From positions 1-33,642 of the forward strand of contig CAZXVH010000050.1 in NCBI GenBank assembly GCA_964643965.1: a stretch of 33,642 bases of DNA, given 5' to 3'. The stretch is from GCA-2746795 sp964643965. GTDB lineage: Bacteria; Chloroflexota; Anaerolineae; Promineifilales; Promineifilaceae. The position numbers were made by a program, and so were the translations under genes. The notes beneath the pieces are model-generated. The model worked only from the letters and a program-made list of their open reading frames with translations. It made no database searches and was not told where the DNA came from. Of the stretch, positions 8,654 to 16,426 are shown piece after piece (within the stretch, counting starts at the first letter, position 1; the number at the start of each line of letters is the position of its first letter).

Positions 8654-11242
8654 TTAAAGTTCAGGGTCTGCCTCGCGGGCGCAAGCTGTGATTTGTTCTG
8701 GATTGATCGAAACGGCCGTAGTCAAGCAACTCAGGTAAACATCTGCCCGAAGTTGCATTTCTGCCAGAACGTCGGCAGGTGAACCACCAGCAAAAACCTC
8801 ATGAAGTGCATCTGCCCACCAAATCGAGTATGGGTAGGTAGCCCCAAGATAAGGATCGCTCAGGTCGGGTAAAGGTTGTATGGGGCGTGTCAGGGCCATC
8901 TGGTAAGCGGCGGCTGTTTCTGCCCCAACAGTGTCTACCCACCTAGGCGATTCCACAACGGATTGACGTGCAGGTATGCCAAGGAATATATTCGGTTGCG
9001 CCGACAGGAATTTAAACCATTCCCAGCAACCAGACGGATTGCTTGTACGGCGCGAAATATAAAGAGAGGTTAAGTCAGGCGTTAGACTCAGTCTGGGCAA
9101 CAATTGTGTCTGAGGAAAAGGAACGACGCCGGTATTGAAATGATAATCACCTTGATCGGCTAGTGCTACCCACATTGCTGCTTCCCCACGGTTAATAAGA
9201 CTACTTTGCTGTTGCATTTGTAACGAACCATAATTGGGGTGCTCGGCAGTTGTGCGTGAACCACCCCAATCAACAGGAAACATGACGTTTTCTGCAACCA
9301 TGCTAGCCAACCAGGTCATACCCTGCCTAACGGCCGGCTCAGTAAAGGATGCGGTTGGTGGTGAACTATATGGATCATAGGGATAGGCCGCGTCGGGTGC
9401 CAGCAGGGGTAGATTTTCCGGCATGAGAATGGCCGGAACGAAGCCATAAATGTTACGGTCGCTTGTGCTGCGCGTAATAGCTGTTGCTAACGACCAGAAT
9501 TCTTCCAGACTCCAGTCAGATGGGGGTGGAGCAATGCCTAAAGAGGCGAACAGGTCAGCGTTATATTGGATAACGTATGGTTGAACGGCAACTGGCAAAG
9601 CATACAGTTCTCCTTCTACCTGGTTCCAGGTCACATATTCACTATGAAAATCCTCGAAAAAGGATGCATCTTCTGCGGCTAGTAAAGGAGTTAAACTGTA
9701 AAATTTAGCGACAAATTCAGGGGAAGCAGCGTAACTACTTGCCCATCCACTCCAGGCAAAGCAATCATAATTGTCGGCTGCGTCTGTGATGTAAGAGCCG
9801 CTAAAATTAGACCCTACCCGCACTTCAATACTATCCTGCGCTTCATTGAAAGCATCGGCCAGGGATTCAACGGCCGCCCGACTGGTGTGACCGAAGCCAT
9901 CGTAAGACAAATAGTCAACGACAATAATATTGTCACTGACAATAGAGCTATCTGGCAAAGCGACTGGGGTCGGCGTTGTGGGTGGGGTAGCCACGGCAAA
10001 GGGCGTGCCGTCTGGCGTGGGAGGGAGGACGGTTGGCTGCCTTTCAATGGTTGTTGGCAGGCTGTCGGCTAATGGGGTTCCAGATGTAATGGCTTGGCTC
10101 AGAGCGTTGTTTACGGCCGTTATCTCTGGCACGGCGTCGCTGCCATACCAGCCACGTTCGAGGGCATTACGTAGCGCAACCGTCTCCTCTTCTCCCATGT
10201 TCATCCAGTAACCACTGCTCTGAGCCACCGATGGCCGAGCCGACACGTCCGACCCAATTCCGACTGCTGGCTGTGTGCTCAGAAAGTGGATCCAGGCCCA
10301 GGCTGCTTGTGGGTGCGCCGAGCCGGCGCTGACCGCAGCGCAGGTGGCCCGCGCCGGGTTATCAGCGTTGCTGCTTGTGGGGAATGAAACCACGCCCAAA
10401 TCTTCAGCGAAGTCGGCCTGCCATGTGTCCAGTTCAAACTGGCCACCCAGCCACATCGCCGCCTGCCGACTGCGGATAATGCTGTCGCGATTAGCAACGG
10501 CCGTTTGTGGGTCGTTGGCCAAGGCAGGAATAACGCCTATCTGTGCGAAGTCAACATACCAATCCAATTCCGCTGCTAGCTGCTCCGAATCAAGTCCATC
10601 TTCATTGTCCAACAGGAGACTGTCTACTAGCGGGCCTAGTAAGGATAGAGGGCGGCCGTTGTCTACAAAACTGTAGCGAGTGGGTTCTGTGCCACCTTGG
10701 CTGGTTAAGACCTGCGCCGTTTGCTGAAACGTAAGCCAATCCCAACCTGGCTCTGGGTAAGACAGGCCAGCGGCATCAAAGACACTTTTGTCGTAGAAAA
10801 TCAAGTCCACGCTGGTGCTTAAGGGTAAGCCAATCTGCACACCACCTGCCTGGCAGGCTTCCAAAAGGCCGGGCCAAAAGTCGTTGGCATTAAGCGATCC
10901 GGTGGTCTCGGCGAGTGGCGTCAGATCGAGCAAAAAAGTGGTTGCATCAGCGGGCAGACGACCATTTATGAGAATGATGTCGGCTAATTCTACTTGTTCA
11001 CGCAAGCTCAGGTCGCTAGTCCGTTCATCCAAAGAGACGTATTGAACGCTAATAGTCGGATGTTGTTCCTGAAATTGTTGAGATAAAGACTCATACGATT
11101 GTTCAAAGGCAGGAAAACCGACCATAGTAATGATAGTAGTGGTTGTTTGCGGCGGGTCGGCACTAATATTTTCTGAGCGACAACTGATAAGGAGAGTAAT
11201 TATCATAGTAACTGCTATAACTGCGACAAGTATCCGTTTCAT
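8654..11242 (-). CDS. Lipoprotein with two fused extracellular solute-binding domains
   Basis: 862-aa secreted lipoprotein: signal peptide 1-20, lipobox LLISC with Cys at about 21. It contains two family-1 (sugar/MalE/UgpB-type) solute-binding modules. The first runs from about 38 to 400, with QVGLADIILINGRLPADA-like core and WLGGQFELDTW. A Pro/Thr linker (about 400-430) follows, and the second runs from about 433 to 862 (VDYLSYDGFGHTSRAAVESL, ALPVAVQPYVIQYNADLFAS, IWWADALHEVFAGG). Solute-binding modules of this type usually occur singly and next to two importer permeases; neither permease is present here. Its neighbours are instead an S26 peptidase and an exporter. It may act as an extracellular sensor or receptor rather than as an importer component (inference). 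Confidence 0.88.
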   Translation of the reverse strand: MKRILVAVIAVTMIITLLISCRSENISADPPQTTTTIITMVGFPAFEQSYESLSQQFQEQHPTISVQYVSLDERTSDLSLREQVELADIILINGRLPADATTFLLDLTPLAETTGSLNANDFWPGLLEACQAGGVQIGLPLSTSVDLIFYDKSVFDAAGLSYPEPGWDWLTFQQTAQVLTSQGGTEPTRYSFVDNGRPLSLLGPLVDSLLLDNEDGLDSEQLAAELDWYVDFAQIGVIPALANDPQTAVANRDSIIRSRQAAMWLGGQFELDTWQADFAEDLGVVSFPTSSNADNPARATCAAVSAGSAHPQAAWAWIHFLSTQPAVGIGSDVSARPSVAQSSGYWMNMGEEETVALRNALERGWYGSDAVPEITAVNNALSQAITSGTPLADSLPTTIERQPTVLPPTPDGTPFAVATPPTTPTPVALPDSSIVSDNIIVVDYLSYDGFGHTSRAAVESLADAFNEAQDSIEVRVGSNFSGSYITDAADNYDCFAWSGWASSYAASPEFVAKFYSLTPLLAAEDASFFEDFHSEYVTWNQVEGELYALPVAVQPYVIQYNADLFASLGIAPPPSDWSLEEFWSLATAITRSTSDRNIYGFVPAILMPENLPLLAPDAAYPYDPYSSPPTASFTEPAVRQGMTWLASMVAENVMFPVDWGGSRTTAEHPNYGSLQMQQQSSLINRGEAAMWVALADQGDYHFNTGVVPFPQTQLLPRLSLTPDLTSLYISRRTSNPSGCWEWFKFLSAQPNIFLGIPARQSVVESPRWVDTVGAETAAAYQMALTRPIQPLPDLSDPYLGATYPYSIWWADALHEVFAGGSPADVLAEMQLRADVYLSCLTTAVSINPEQITACAREADPEL

Positions 11243-11337
11243 GTTTGTTTTACTCTTCAGGAATTGAAAGGATTTACAACAGAATCATTGTATAGATTTG
11301 CCGAAATGCTGTCAAGGGAGAACTCCCGCCGTTTTGT

Positions 11338-11374
11338 GAGGGAATTCCCGCCACTTTTAGGCGGGAATTCCCTC
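11338..11374. terminator. Perfect 15-bp hairpin overlapping the end of the LuxR-type gene
   Basis: GAGGGAATTCCCGCC at 11338-11352 and GGCGGGAATTCCCTC at 11360-11374 are exact reverse complements with a 7-base loop. The loop contains the stop codon of the regulator gene. Neither side has a long T run, so it may be a weak or factor-assisted terminator, or a processing and stability stem before the solute-binding gene 115 bases downstream. Confidence 0.6.
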
Positions 11375-11977
11375 TGTACCTTGATGTCGCTGAAACCACA
11401 AAGCCGCCCCCACCCGTGATTTGACGCCTAATTTGGTATATAAAGCTGAGAGTCGTTTTTCGACTGTCTTTCGATTCAGGGTCACGATTTCAGCAATTTC
11501 GGCGTTGCTTTTCTCGGCGCAAACCAACTGGAGCAGCTCTTGTTCTAACTCGGTTACCATTGGTAAAGTGGAACTGTCCGCCTGCAGCAGCTTGCCCAAT
11601 ACCTGGGGACTGTAGGCATCCTGGCCTGCGGCTGCGCTTTGCACCACCTGTAACAGCGCGGTGGTTGGCTCCTGCTTCGTAACCATGCCCCGGACGCCTG
11701 CGTCTAGCAAGGCTGGCAAGGGCAAGTCGTCACAGTTAGCTGCATAGAGCACCAGGTGGCCGTGGGGCTGTGCCTGGCGTAATGTTTCTATAAATGGCAC
11801 GGGCTCTGGTGGCAGCAGCAAAGTGGGCTGGCACTGGACCAGCAGCTGCAGACATTCGGCAGCGCTACTGGCTTCGGCCAAAATCTCGAACCCTGCATCT
11901 GACAATACCTGAACCAGCCCAATGCGGCTACAGTTGTGAACATCGGCCAACACTGTCTGCGTCTTTTGATTTTGCAT
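11357..11977 (-). CDS. LuxR/NarL-type regulator with degenerate receiver domain
   Basis: 206 aa from the ATG at 11977, preceded by a strong GGGAGGTGGCGGG ribosome binding site; the frame is open further upstream without such a site. Residues 1-125 resemble a receiver. Where the phospho-acceptor Asp should follow the third strand, the sequence is PTLLLPPEPVPF (about 51-62), so the Asp is missing. The conserved Thr/Lys region reads GVRGMVTKQEP, with Lys retained. Residues about 140-206 form a LuxR-type helix-turn-helix (ELEQELLQLVCAEKSNAEIA, then LNRKTVEKRLSALYTKLGVK). It should bind DNA but is unlikely to be switched by phosphorylation at the usual site. It precedes the solute-binding, peptidase and exporter genes and may control them. 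Confidence 0.85.
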   Translation of the reverse strand: MQNQKTQTVLADVHNCSRIGLVQVLSDAGFEILAEASSAAECLQLLVQCQPTLLLPPEPVPFIETLRQAQPHGHLVLYAANCDDLPLPALLDAGVRGMVTKQEPTTALLQVVQSAAAGQDAYSPQVLGKLLQADSSTLPMVTELEQELLQLVCAEKSNAEIAEIVTLNRKTVEKRLSALYTKLGVKSRVGAALWFQRHQGTEGIPA

Positions 11978-12150
11978 CCCGCCACCTCCCGAAACACTCC
12001 CATAAATATGGGGGGTAGTTATAAATAGCCCATATATGAGGCCTTGGCACTGGCTGGCCACCCGTGCCGACGACGATGGGAGCGATTATAGCAGGAAGGC
12101 TGAATTTTCTGGGGTGCACCGATGGAGAATTAAGCTGTTTTTTAGAAAGC

Positions 12151-12194
12151 GTGATGCGTGAAATGTGATTTTTCCTCACGCCTCACGTTTCACG
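12151..12194. repeat. Dispersed repeat copy 2 with inverted arms
   Basis: GTGATGCGTGAAATGTGATT at 12151-12170 matches the repeat at 6188-6207. It is followed by CCTCACGCCTCACGTTTCACG. CGTGAAATGTGA and TCACGTTTCACG form a 12-bp stem with one mismatch. The stretch 12062-12432 holds no supported gene apart from this element and the eroded transposase 3' end. Confidence 0.55.
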
Positions 12195-12432
12195 GGTCAT
12201 TATCATGTTGGATGTGGAACGGCCGGTTTTCTTGCAAAATTCGTCGCGCCGCGTCCGTTGTTGAGCGGTGATGCATGCGAATCTTCGTTTTTGTGCATAA
12301 GCACAAGTTTAGTGCTTTTTCGCCCCAAAGTAAACCCTGAATTCTTAGCCCAAACAGGTGCCAGAATTGGCTCGGTTGTTCAGAAGGTCTCTATTTTGCT
12401 GAAAAGAGTATGGATTTCCTGCTTACAGCGGC

Positions 12433-13074
12433 TTAGAAACGCGCTTGAGTTTTCCCCGTGAGCCTGGCGAGGTCTAATGTGCCAAATGTGTCACCTTTCA
12501 TGTGGCCGGGTATCGTATGCTCAAAAAGCATGTCCAGCCCGGCATTAAGGTCTGTTTCGTTTGCCGGAGCAAGCACAAAATCGAGGATGACACCACTCAT
12601 GGTGACTAATAAATGTAGCTTGTATCCGAAAATCGTCTCTTTTTTGGACGGTACCTTACCAAACCTCGCTTCGTAAGCACGCCAATCACCAGTTGAGGCT
12701 GGTACCAAATGAAAATTAACCACAGGAATTGGCAAACTATCGATAATATATTGAGGGTCTTGAGCGACATCAATCCATGAAAGCAGAATACGACGAATCC
12801 AGTTGATAATAAACATCAGGTTACGTCGTCTTCGATTGAACCGACTTTGTGATGGGATAATAGGGAACAAATCTCGATGTGGTTTCCAATTACACAGTTA
12901 TTCAGTTTCCATATCCCAGCCTTTACATTCGCCAATCAAGGCCATCGCTATCAATTCACTATCACTGCACAGAGGGGCAGGCCCGGGGCGTCTCAAAAAA
13001 GGTGCTAATTGTTGGCATATTTCATCGACAATAACATAGACATACAAGCAGAATTCATCAAAATCTTCTATCAT
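12433..13074 (-). pseudogene. Decayed IS982-family transposase
   Basis: From the ATG at 13074 the frame reads MIEDFDEFCLYVYVIVDEIC, then PGPAPLCSDSELIAMALIGE and CKGWDMETE. It then meets a TAA at 12898-12900 and continues in the same frame with DLFPIIPSQSRFNRRRRNL, IDSLPIPVVNFH and GYKLHLLVTMSGVILDFVLA. The order and motifs (SDSE, the D-S-x-P-I-P-V catalytic region, APANETDLNAG) are those of IS982-type DDE transposases. The frame ends at 12433, too early. In another frame, 12290-12420 gives IHTLFSKIETF then WAKNSGFTLGRKSTKLVL, which looks like the eroded C-terminus. The element therefore carries a nonsense codon and at least one frameshift and is inactive. Exact ends cannot be set. Confidence 0.82.
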
Positions 13075-13077
13075 TAG

Positions 13078-13142
13078 GGCGTTCTCCTGTTTTGGTTGGT
13101 TTTGTGTCTAAACAAATTATTCAACCTTTTCAGGAGAACGCC
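13078..13142. repeat. 12-bp perfect inverted repeat beside the transposase start
   Basis: GGCGTTCTCCTG at 13078-13089 and CAGGAGAACGCC at 13131-13142 are exact reverse complements separated by 41 bases. They lie immediately upstream of the transposase ATG. They could be the terminal region of the insertion sequence or a hairpin protecting it from outside transcription; no matching copy was seen at the other end. Confidence 0.55.
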
Positions 13143-13194
13143 ATATTTAGTTTTTAACTAGCATAAGTCCCCATTAATATCAAAGCAGGGTCAA

Positions 13195-13210
13195 TACGCC
13201 ATTTGGCGTG
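13195..13210. promoter_or_regulatory. Island dyad operator upstream of the two-component system
   Basis: TACGCCATTTGGCGTG contains the dyad GCCA-TT-TGGC, with flanks extending it to ACGCCATTTGGCGT. It lies 57 bases before the response-regulator ATG. A TAAACT box 6 bases before that ATG, and no Shine-Dalgarno sequence, suggest a leaderless transcript. The operator would then sit near positions -57 to -72. Confidence 0.6.
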
Positions 13211-13266
13211 TTGCGCAAAGGCTAAACTGCTCAATCAAAATCCTTTTTATGCGGTAAACTTTAGCT

Positions 13267-13953
13267 ATGGCTTACAAAGTTCTAGTAGTAGATGATGAAA
13301 ACACCCTGCTTCATACAGTCAAAGCATATATAGAGCAAGAAGGGTATGTGGTAGAAACGGCGACAAACGGCCGTTCTGCCTTACATATCTTTCGTGATTT
13401 TCAACCCGATTTGGTGGTGTTGGATATTATGCTGCCTGAGATAGACGGCCTGGAAGTGCTGCGCCAACTGCGCCAAACTTCCGACGTGTACGTGATTATG
13501 CTCACCGCCAAAGCCGACGAAGCCGATAAAGTGATTGGTTTAGGATTGGGCGCAGATGATTATGTGACAAAACCGTTCAGCCCGCGTGAACTGGTCGCTC
13601 GCATCAAAGCAGCGCTACGCAGATTGGGGGGCAGCAGCGAAAAAAAGGAGCTGGTTTCGGCTCAATTGCGACTCGATGAAAATGCGCGTCTGGCATGGCA
13701 TCATGATCAACAATTAGATTTAACGCCCATTGAATTCGACCTGCTCCACACCCTCATGCGTCATCACGGCCGTGCCCTCAGCCGGGAACAGTTGATCGAA
13801 CAGGTTTGGGGGCATGATTATTACGGGGATGACCGGGTGGTAGATGTCCATATCGGTCGTCTGCGTAAAAAAGTTGAAGATGATCCGACTGCCCCTACCC
13901 TCATTGCTACTGTCTGGGGCGCAGGGTATCGCTTTGAGGACACGATGCTATGA
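13267..13953 (+). CDS. OmpR/PhoB-family response regulator
   Basis: 228 aa. Receiver domain 1-120 has the acidic pair Asp9-Asp10, phospho-acceptor Asp53 in VVLDIMLPEIDG, Thr in MLTAKADEADK and Lys in YVTKPFSPRELVARI. A winged-helix DNA-binding domain lies at about 130-225 (LTPIEFDLLHTLMRHHGRAL, then VDVHIGRLRKKVEDDP and TVWGAGYRF). It overlaps the histidine kinase gene by ATGA, so translation is coupled. It is the first gene of the metal/redox island. The partner kinase has a Met-rich extracytoplasmic loop, so the signal is probably Cu or Ag ions (inference). Confidence 0.95.
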   Translation: MAYKVLVVDDENTLLHTVKAYIEQEGYVVETATNGRSALHIFRDFQPDLVVLDIMLPEIDGLEVLRQLRQTSDVYVIMLTAKADEADKVIGLGLGADDYVTKPFSPRELVARIKAALRRLGGSSEKKELVSAQLRLDENARLAWHHDQQLDLTPIEFDLLHTLMRHHGRALSREQLIEQVWGHDYYGDDRVVDVHIGRLRKKVEDDPTAPTLIATVWGAGYRFEDTML

Positions 13954-15059
13954 AAGGACTCCAACAGCATCTGGGTTGGAAATTATTCTTATCCTACATC
14001 ATTATTATTCTGGTGGGTGTCATCTCTTTAGCCATTGCCGCCGAATTTGTGACTCCCAGTGCCTTTAATCGGCACATGTCCAGCATGGAAACGATGATGG
14101 ATGGCAATATGGGCGGCATGATGACCGACTTAACGGCAAACTTTCAGGCCGCCATCAACGAGATTTTATTTGTTGCCGCCACCCTCGCTTTTCTCACGGC
14201 CGTCATCGTCAGCACCTTTGTCACCCGCCGTATCATCAAGCCAGTGCAAGAGATGAAAGCAGCCAGTCAACGCATCGCAAACGGCCATTATGATGAACGG
14301 GTGCAGGTCGTTGGGGAAGATGAACTGGCCGATCTTGCCCAATCCTTCAACCAGATGGCGCATACGCTAGAGCAGACAGAAGAGCGCCGTCGTCAGCTCA
14401 TTGGAGACGTCGCCCATGAACTACGGACGCCTCTGAGCAGCATCAAAGGTGTCATGGAAGGATTACAAGATGGCGTATTACGGCCAGAACCAGAAACGTT
14501 TGCCAATGTCGAGCAAGAGGTCAATCGCTTGCAACGATTGGTACGAGACCTGGAAGAATTATCGAAAGCTGAAGCAGGCGAGCTTCCAGTCGATCTAATT
14601 TTAGCCCCACCACTCTCTTTTATAGAAACGGCCGTTTCCCGTCTAGCCCTGCAATATGAAGACAAGGGTGTCACCCTGCAAAAAGAATATCCGGACACCC
14701 TGCCCGAAATACTGATTGATCAGGCACGCATGACACAAGTCATGCTCAATCTGCTAGGAAATGCCTTGCAATACACACCGCCAGATGGGCAGGTAGCTGT
14801 CGGCGCCTGGGCCAATACCAATCATGTCATCATCACCGTGCAAGATTCGGGAATTGGTATTTCTGACGAAGCCCTGTCCCATATTTTTGAACGGTTTTAC
14901 CGCGTGGATAAATCTCGTTCACGGGCAGGTGGTGGCTCTGGCATTGGGCTAACGATTAGCAAGCACATAGTTGAAGCCCATCATGGCACACTAACTGCCA
15001 CCAGTCCTGGCCTTAATCAGGGCAGTACATTTACCATCAGGCTGCCCCTTTCGCGTTAA
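13950..15059 (+). CDS. Sensor histidine kinase with Met-rich periplasmic loop
   Basis: 369 aa. TM1 is at about 11-33 and TM2 at about 71-92, enclosing a very short extracytoplasmic segment of about 37 residues. That segment has seven Met between 43 and 58 (M43, M46, M49, M50, M54, M57, M58). HAMP spans about 93-145. The HisKA motif DVAHELRTPLSS has the phospho-accepting His at 156. The HATPase domain has an N box (QVMLNLLGNALQYTPP), a G1 box (VQDSGIGISDEA), an F box (IFERFYRVDKSRS) and a G2 box (GGGSGIGLTISKHIVEAHHG). Met clusters of this kind bind Cu(I) or Ag(I) in other proteins. No dedicated sensor fold fits into so short a loop, so direct metal binding by the Met cluster is an attractive inference. 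Confidence 0.93.
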   Translation: MKGLQQHLGWKLFLSYIIIILVGVISLAIAAEFVTPSAFNRHMSSMETMMDGNMGGMMTDLTANFQAAINEILFVAATLAFLTAVIVSTFVTRRIIKPVQEMKAASQRIANGHYDERVQVVGEDELADLAQSFNQMAHTLEQTEERRRQLIGDVAHELRTPLSSIKGVMEGLQDGVLRPEPETFANVEQEVNRLQRLVRDLEELSKAEAGELPVDLILAPPLSFIETAVSRLALQYEDKGVTLQKEYPDTLPEILIDQARMTQVMLNLLGNALQYTPPDGQVAVGAWANTNHVIITVQDSGIGISDEALSHIFERFYRVDKSRSRAGGGSGIGLTISKHIVEAHHGTLTATSPGLNQGSTFTIRLPLSR

Positions 15060-15207
15060 CGCCCAATTGTTACAAAATCGTCATGCTTTCGTTAACCCTC
15101 TGACATACCAGTGGCGTATCATCTTGTTTATGAAGCAATAACAACGTTACAAAACAAGCAAACAACAAGCAATCAGCTTATAAAACCTGATTGCAGGAGC
15201 GTGAAAT

Positions 15208-15444
15208 ATGATGACAGGATTTGGTATGGGATTTGGTTGGTTCGGCTTTTTGATGATGGCGATTTTCTGGATTGCGATCATTGCTGCGGCCGCCTGGTTT
15301 TTTGGCAATCTGTTCCCGCAAAACAAGCAAACAACCGCGAATGACGAAACGGAAACGGCCGTTACTATCTTGAAAAAACGATATGCAAGTGGCGAAATCA
15401 GCAAAGAAGAATTTGAAACCATGCGCCACGATTTGGAACAATAA
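15208..15444 (+). CDS. Small membrane protein with SHOCT domain
   Basis: 78 aa. The Met/Gly/Phe-rich N-terminus (MMTGFGMGFGWFGFLMM) runs into one TM helix at about 8-34. A linker containing the ETETAV peptide encoded by an ACGGCCGT word follows. The C-terminal SHOCT motif is at about 49-77 (LKKRYASGEISKEEFETMRH). CAGGAG lies just upstream of the start. Small SHOCT membrane proteins are often found with metal-efflux genes (family knowledge). It lies between the Met-rich sensor kinase and the Met-rich PepSY-like protein and is probably transcribed with the latter, 11 bases downstream. Confidence 0.88.
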   Translation: MMTGFGMGFGWFGFLMMAIFWIAIIAAAAWFFGNLFPQNKQTTANDETETAVTILKKRYASGEISKEEFETMRHDLEQ

Positions 15445-15455
15445 GGAATAGAAAC

Positions 15456-16337
15456 ATGAATCGTAAAATCTTTTCAATTATCGGGTTGATTATCTTGAGC
15501 ATTTTGATATTTGGCGCAGGTCTGTGGGTTGGTCAGGTGCGTGCCTTTAGCACAAACCAACAATTGGGTTCGATGATGGGCAACGCAGGCATGATGAGCT
15601 ATCAGGCTGGCAACATGATGGGCAGCGCAGGCATGATGAACGGTCAAGCTAGCAACATGATGGGTAGCACAGGCATGATGAACGGTCAAGCTGGCAACAT
15701 GATGGGGAATGCAAGCATGATGGGTATGATGACCGGTTTCAGCGGTTTGAGTAATGTCGCGCCGTTGACCCTTACAGAGGCAGAAACGGCCGTCTCCACT
15801 TACCTCAGCACCCTCAGCCAAGACAACCTTGCTTTAGGCGAAATCATGATCTTTTCAAACCACGCCTACGCTCAAATCTTTAACAGCGAAACAGGGGAAG
15901 GCGCCTTTGAACTCCTGGTGGACCCGGCCACAGGCAATGTCTTTCCTGAACCCGGCCCCAACATGATGTGGAACACAGCATACGGCATGATGGCTGGCTC
16001 TGGCATGATGAATATGATGATGGGCGGCATGATGGGAAATAACTCTGGTATGATGAGTGGTCAGAACGGCAACATGATGGGAAATTGGAACACATCAAAT
16101 TCGGCTGAAGTCGCTGTCACGGCTGAAAATGCACCGGCGATAGCCCAAACTTATCTTGACAGCGCCTTACCCGGCACGACAGCTGACGAACACGCCGATA
16201 CTTTTCCCGGATATTATACGCTCCACATCGAACGAGACGGCGAAGTTATCGGAATGCTCAGTGTCAACGCCGCCACCGGTGATGTTTTCCTTCACCATTG
16301 GCATGGCGATTTCATTGAAATGGCAGATGAACAGTAA
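15456..16337 (+). CDS. Met-rich secreted protein with PepSY-like domains
   Basis: 293 aa. An N-terminal membrane anchor or signal (about 5-27) is followed by Met-rich repeats of about 14 residues, such as NMMGSAGMMNGQAS and NMMGSTGMMNGQAG (about 38-90). Then comes a PepSY-like segment (LTLTEAETAVSTYLSTLSQD to ELLVDPATGNVFPEPGPNMM), a second Met cluster (about 176-210, GMMAGSGMMNMMMGGMMG) and a second PepSY-like segment. The second segment runs from NAPAIAQTYLDSALPG to MLSVNAATGDVFLHHWHGDF. The Met clusters are plausible Cu(I)/Ag(I) ligands, and HHWH near the C-terminus could add metal ligands. AAGGAA precedes the ATG. It lies downstream of the Met-rich sensor, which suggests both respond to the same metal. 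Exact function unknown. Confidence 0.82.
   Translation: MNRKIFSIIGLIILSILIFGAGLWVGQVRAFSTNQQLGSMMGNAGMMSYQAGNMMGSAGMMNGQASNMMGSTGMMNGQAGNMMGNASMMGMMTGFSGLSNVAPLTLTEAETAVSTYLSTLSQDNLALGEIMIFSNHAYAQIFNSETGEGAFELLVDPATGNVFPEPGPNMMWNTAYGMMAGSGMMNMMMGGMMGNNSGMMSGQNGNMMGNWNTSNSAEVAVTAENAPAIAQTYLDSALPGTTADEHADTFPGYYTLHIERDGEVIGMLSVNAATGDVFLHHWHGDFIEMADEQ
15570..15725 (+). repeat. 42-bp tandem coding repeats (Met-rich)
   Basis: Units starting at about 15570, 15612, 15654 and 15696 share AACATGATGGGCAGC-like and GGCATGATGAACGGTCAAGC phrases. The second and third units differ at only a few positions, indicating recent expansion. They encode the first Met cluster of the secreted protein. Confidence 0.85.
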
Positions 16338-16346
16338 ATCTATATC

Positions 16347-16382
16347 GGTGAGTAATTGGAATGAAGTTTCCAATTACTCACC
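16347..16382. terminator. Rho-independent terminator between convergent genes
   Basis: GGTGAGTAATTGGAA at 16347-16361 and TTCCAATTACTCACC at 16368-16382 form a perfect 15-bp stem with a 6-base loop. On the plus strand AACAATTTTTT follows. It ends the Met-rich gene and lies between it and the convergent cupredoxin gene. Confidence 0.85.
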
Positions 16383-16426
16383 AACAATTTTTTGGCGTTT
16401 ACCTCAAAACAGTTGTGCCTCAGCCA

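Noticed and set aside
8654..11242. Two separate solute-binding genes joined by a sequencing error
   Set aside because: The frame is continuous, the linker is a normal Pro/Thr linker and only the first module has a signal peptide, so a real fusion is more likely.
13078..13142. Integron attC site
   Set aside because: The inverted repeat lacks the attC core sequences and there is no integrase or cassette array; it lies at a transposase start.
15570..15725. CRISPR-like array
   Set aside because: The repeats are contiguous, in frame and encode Met-rich peptide; there are no unique spacers or cas genes.
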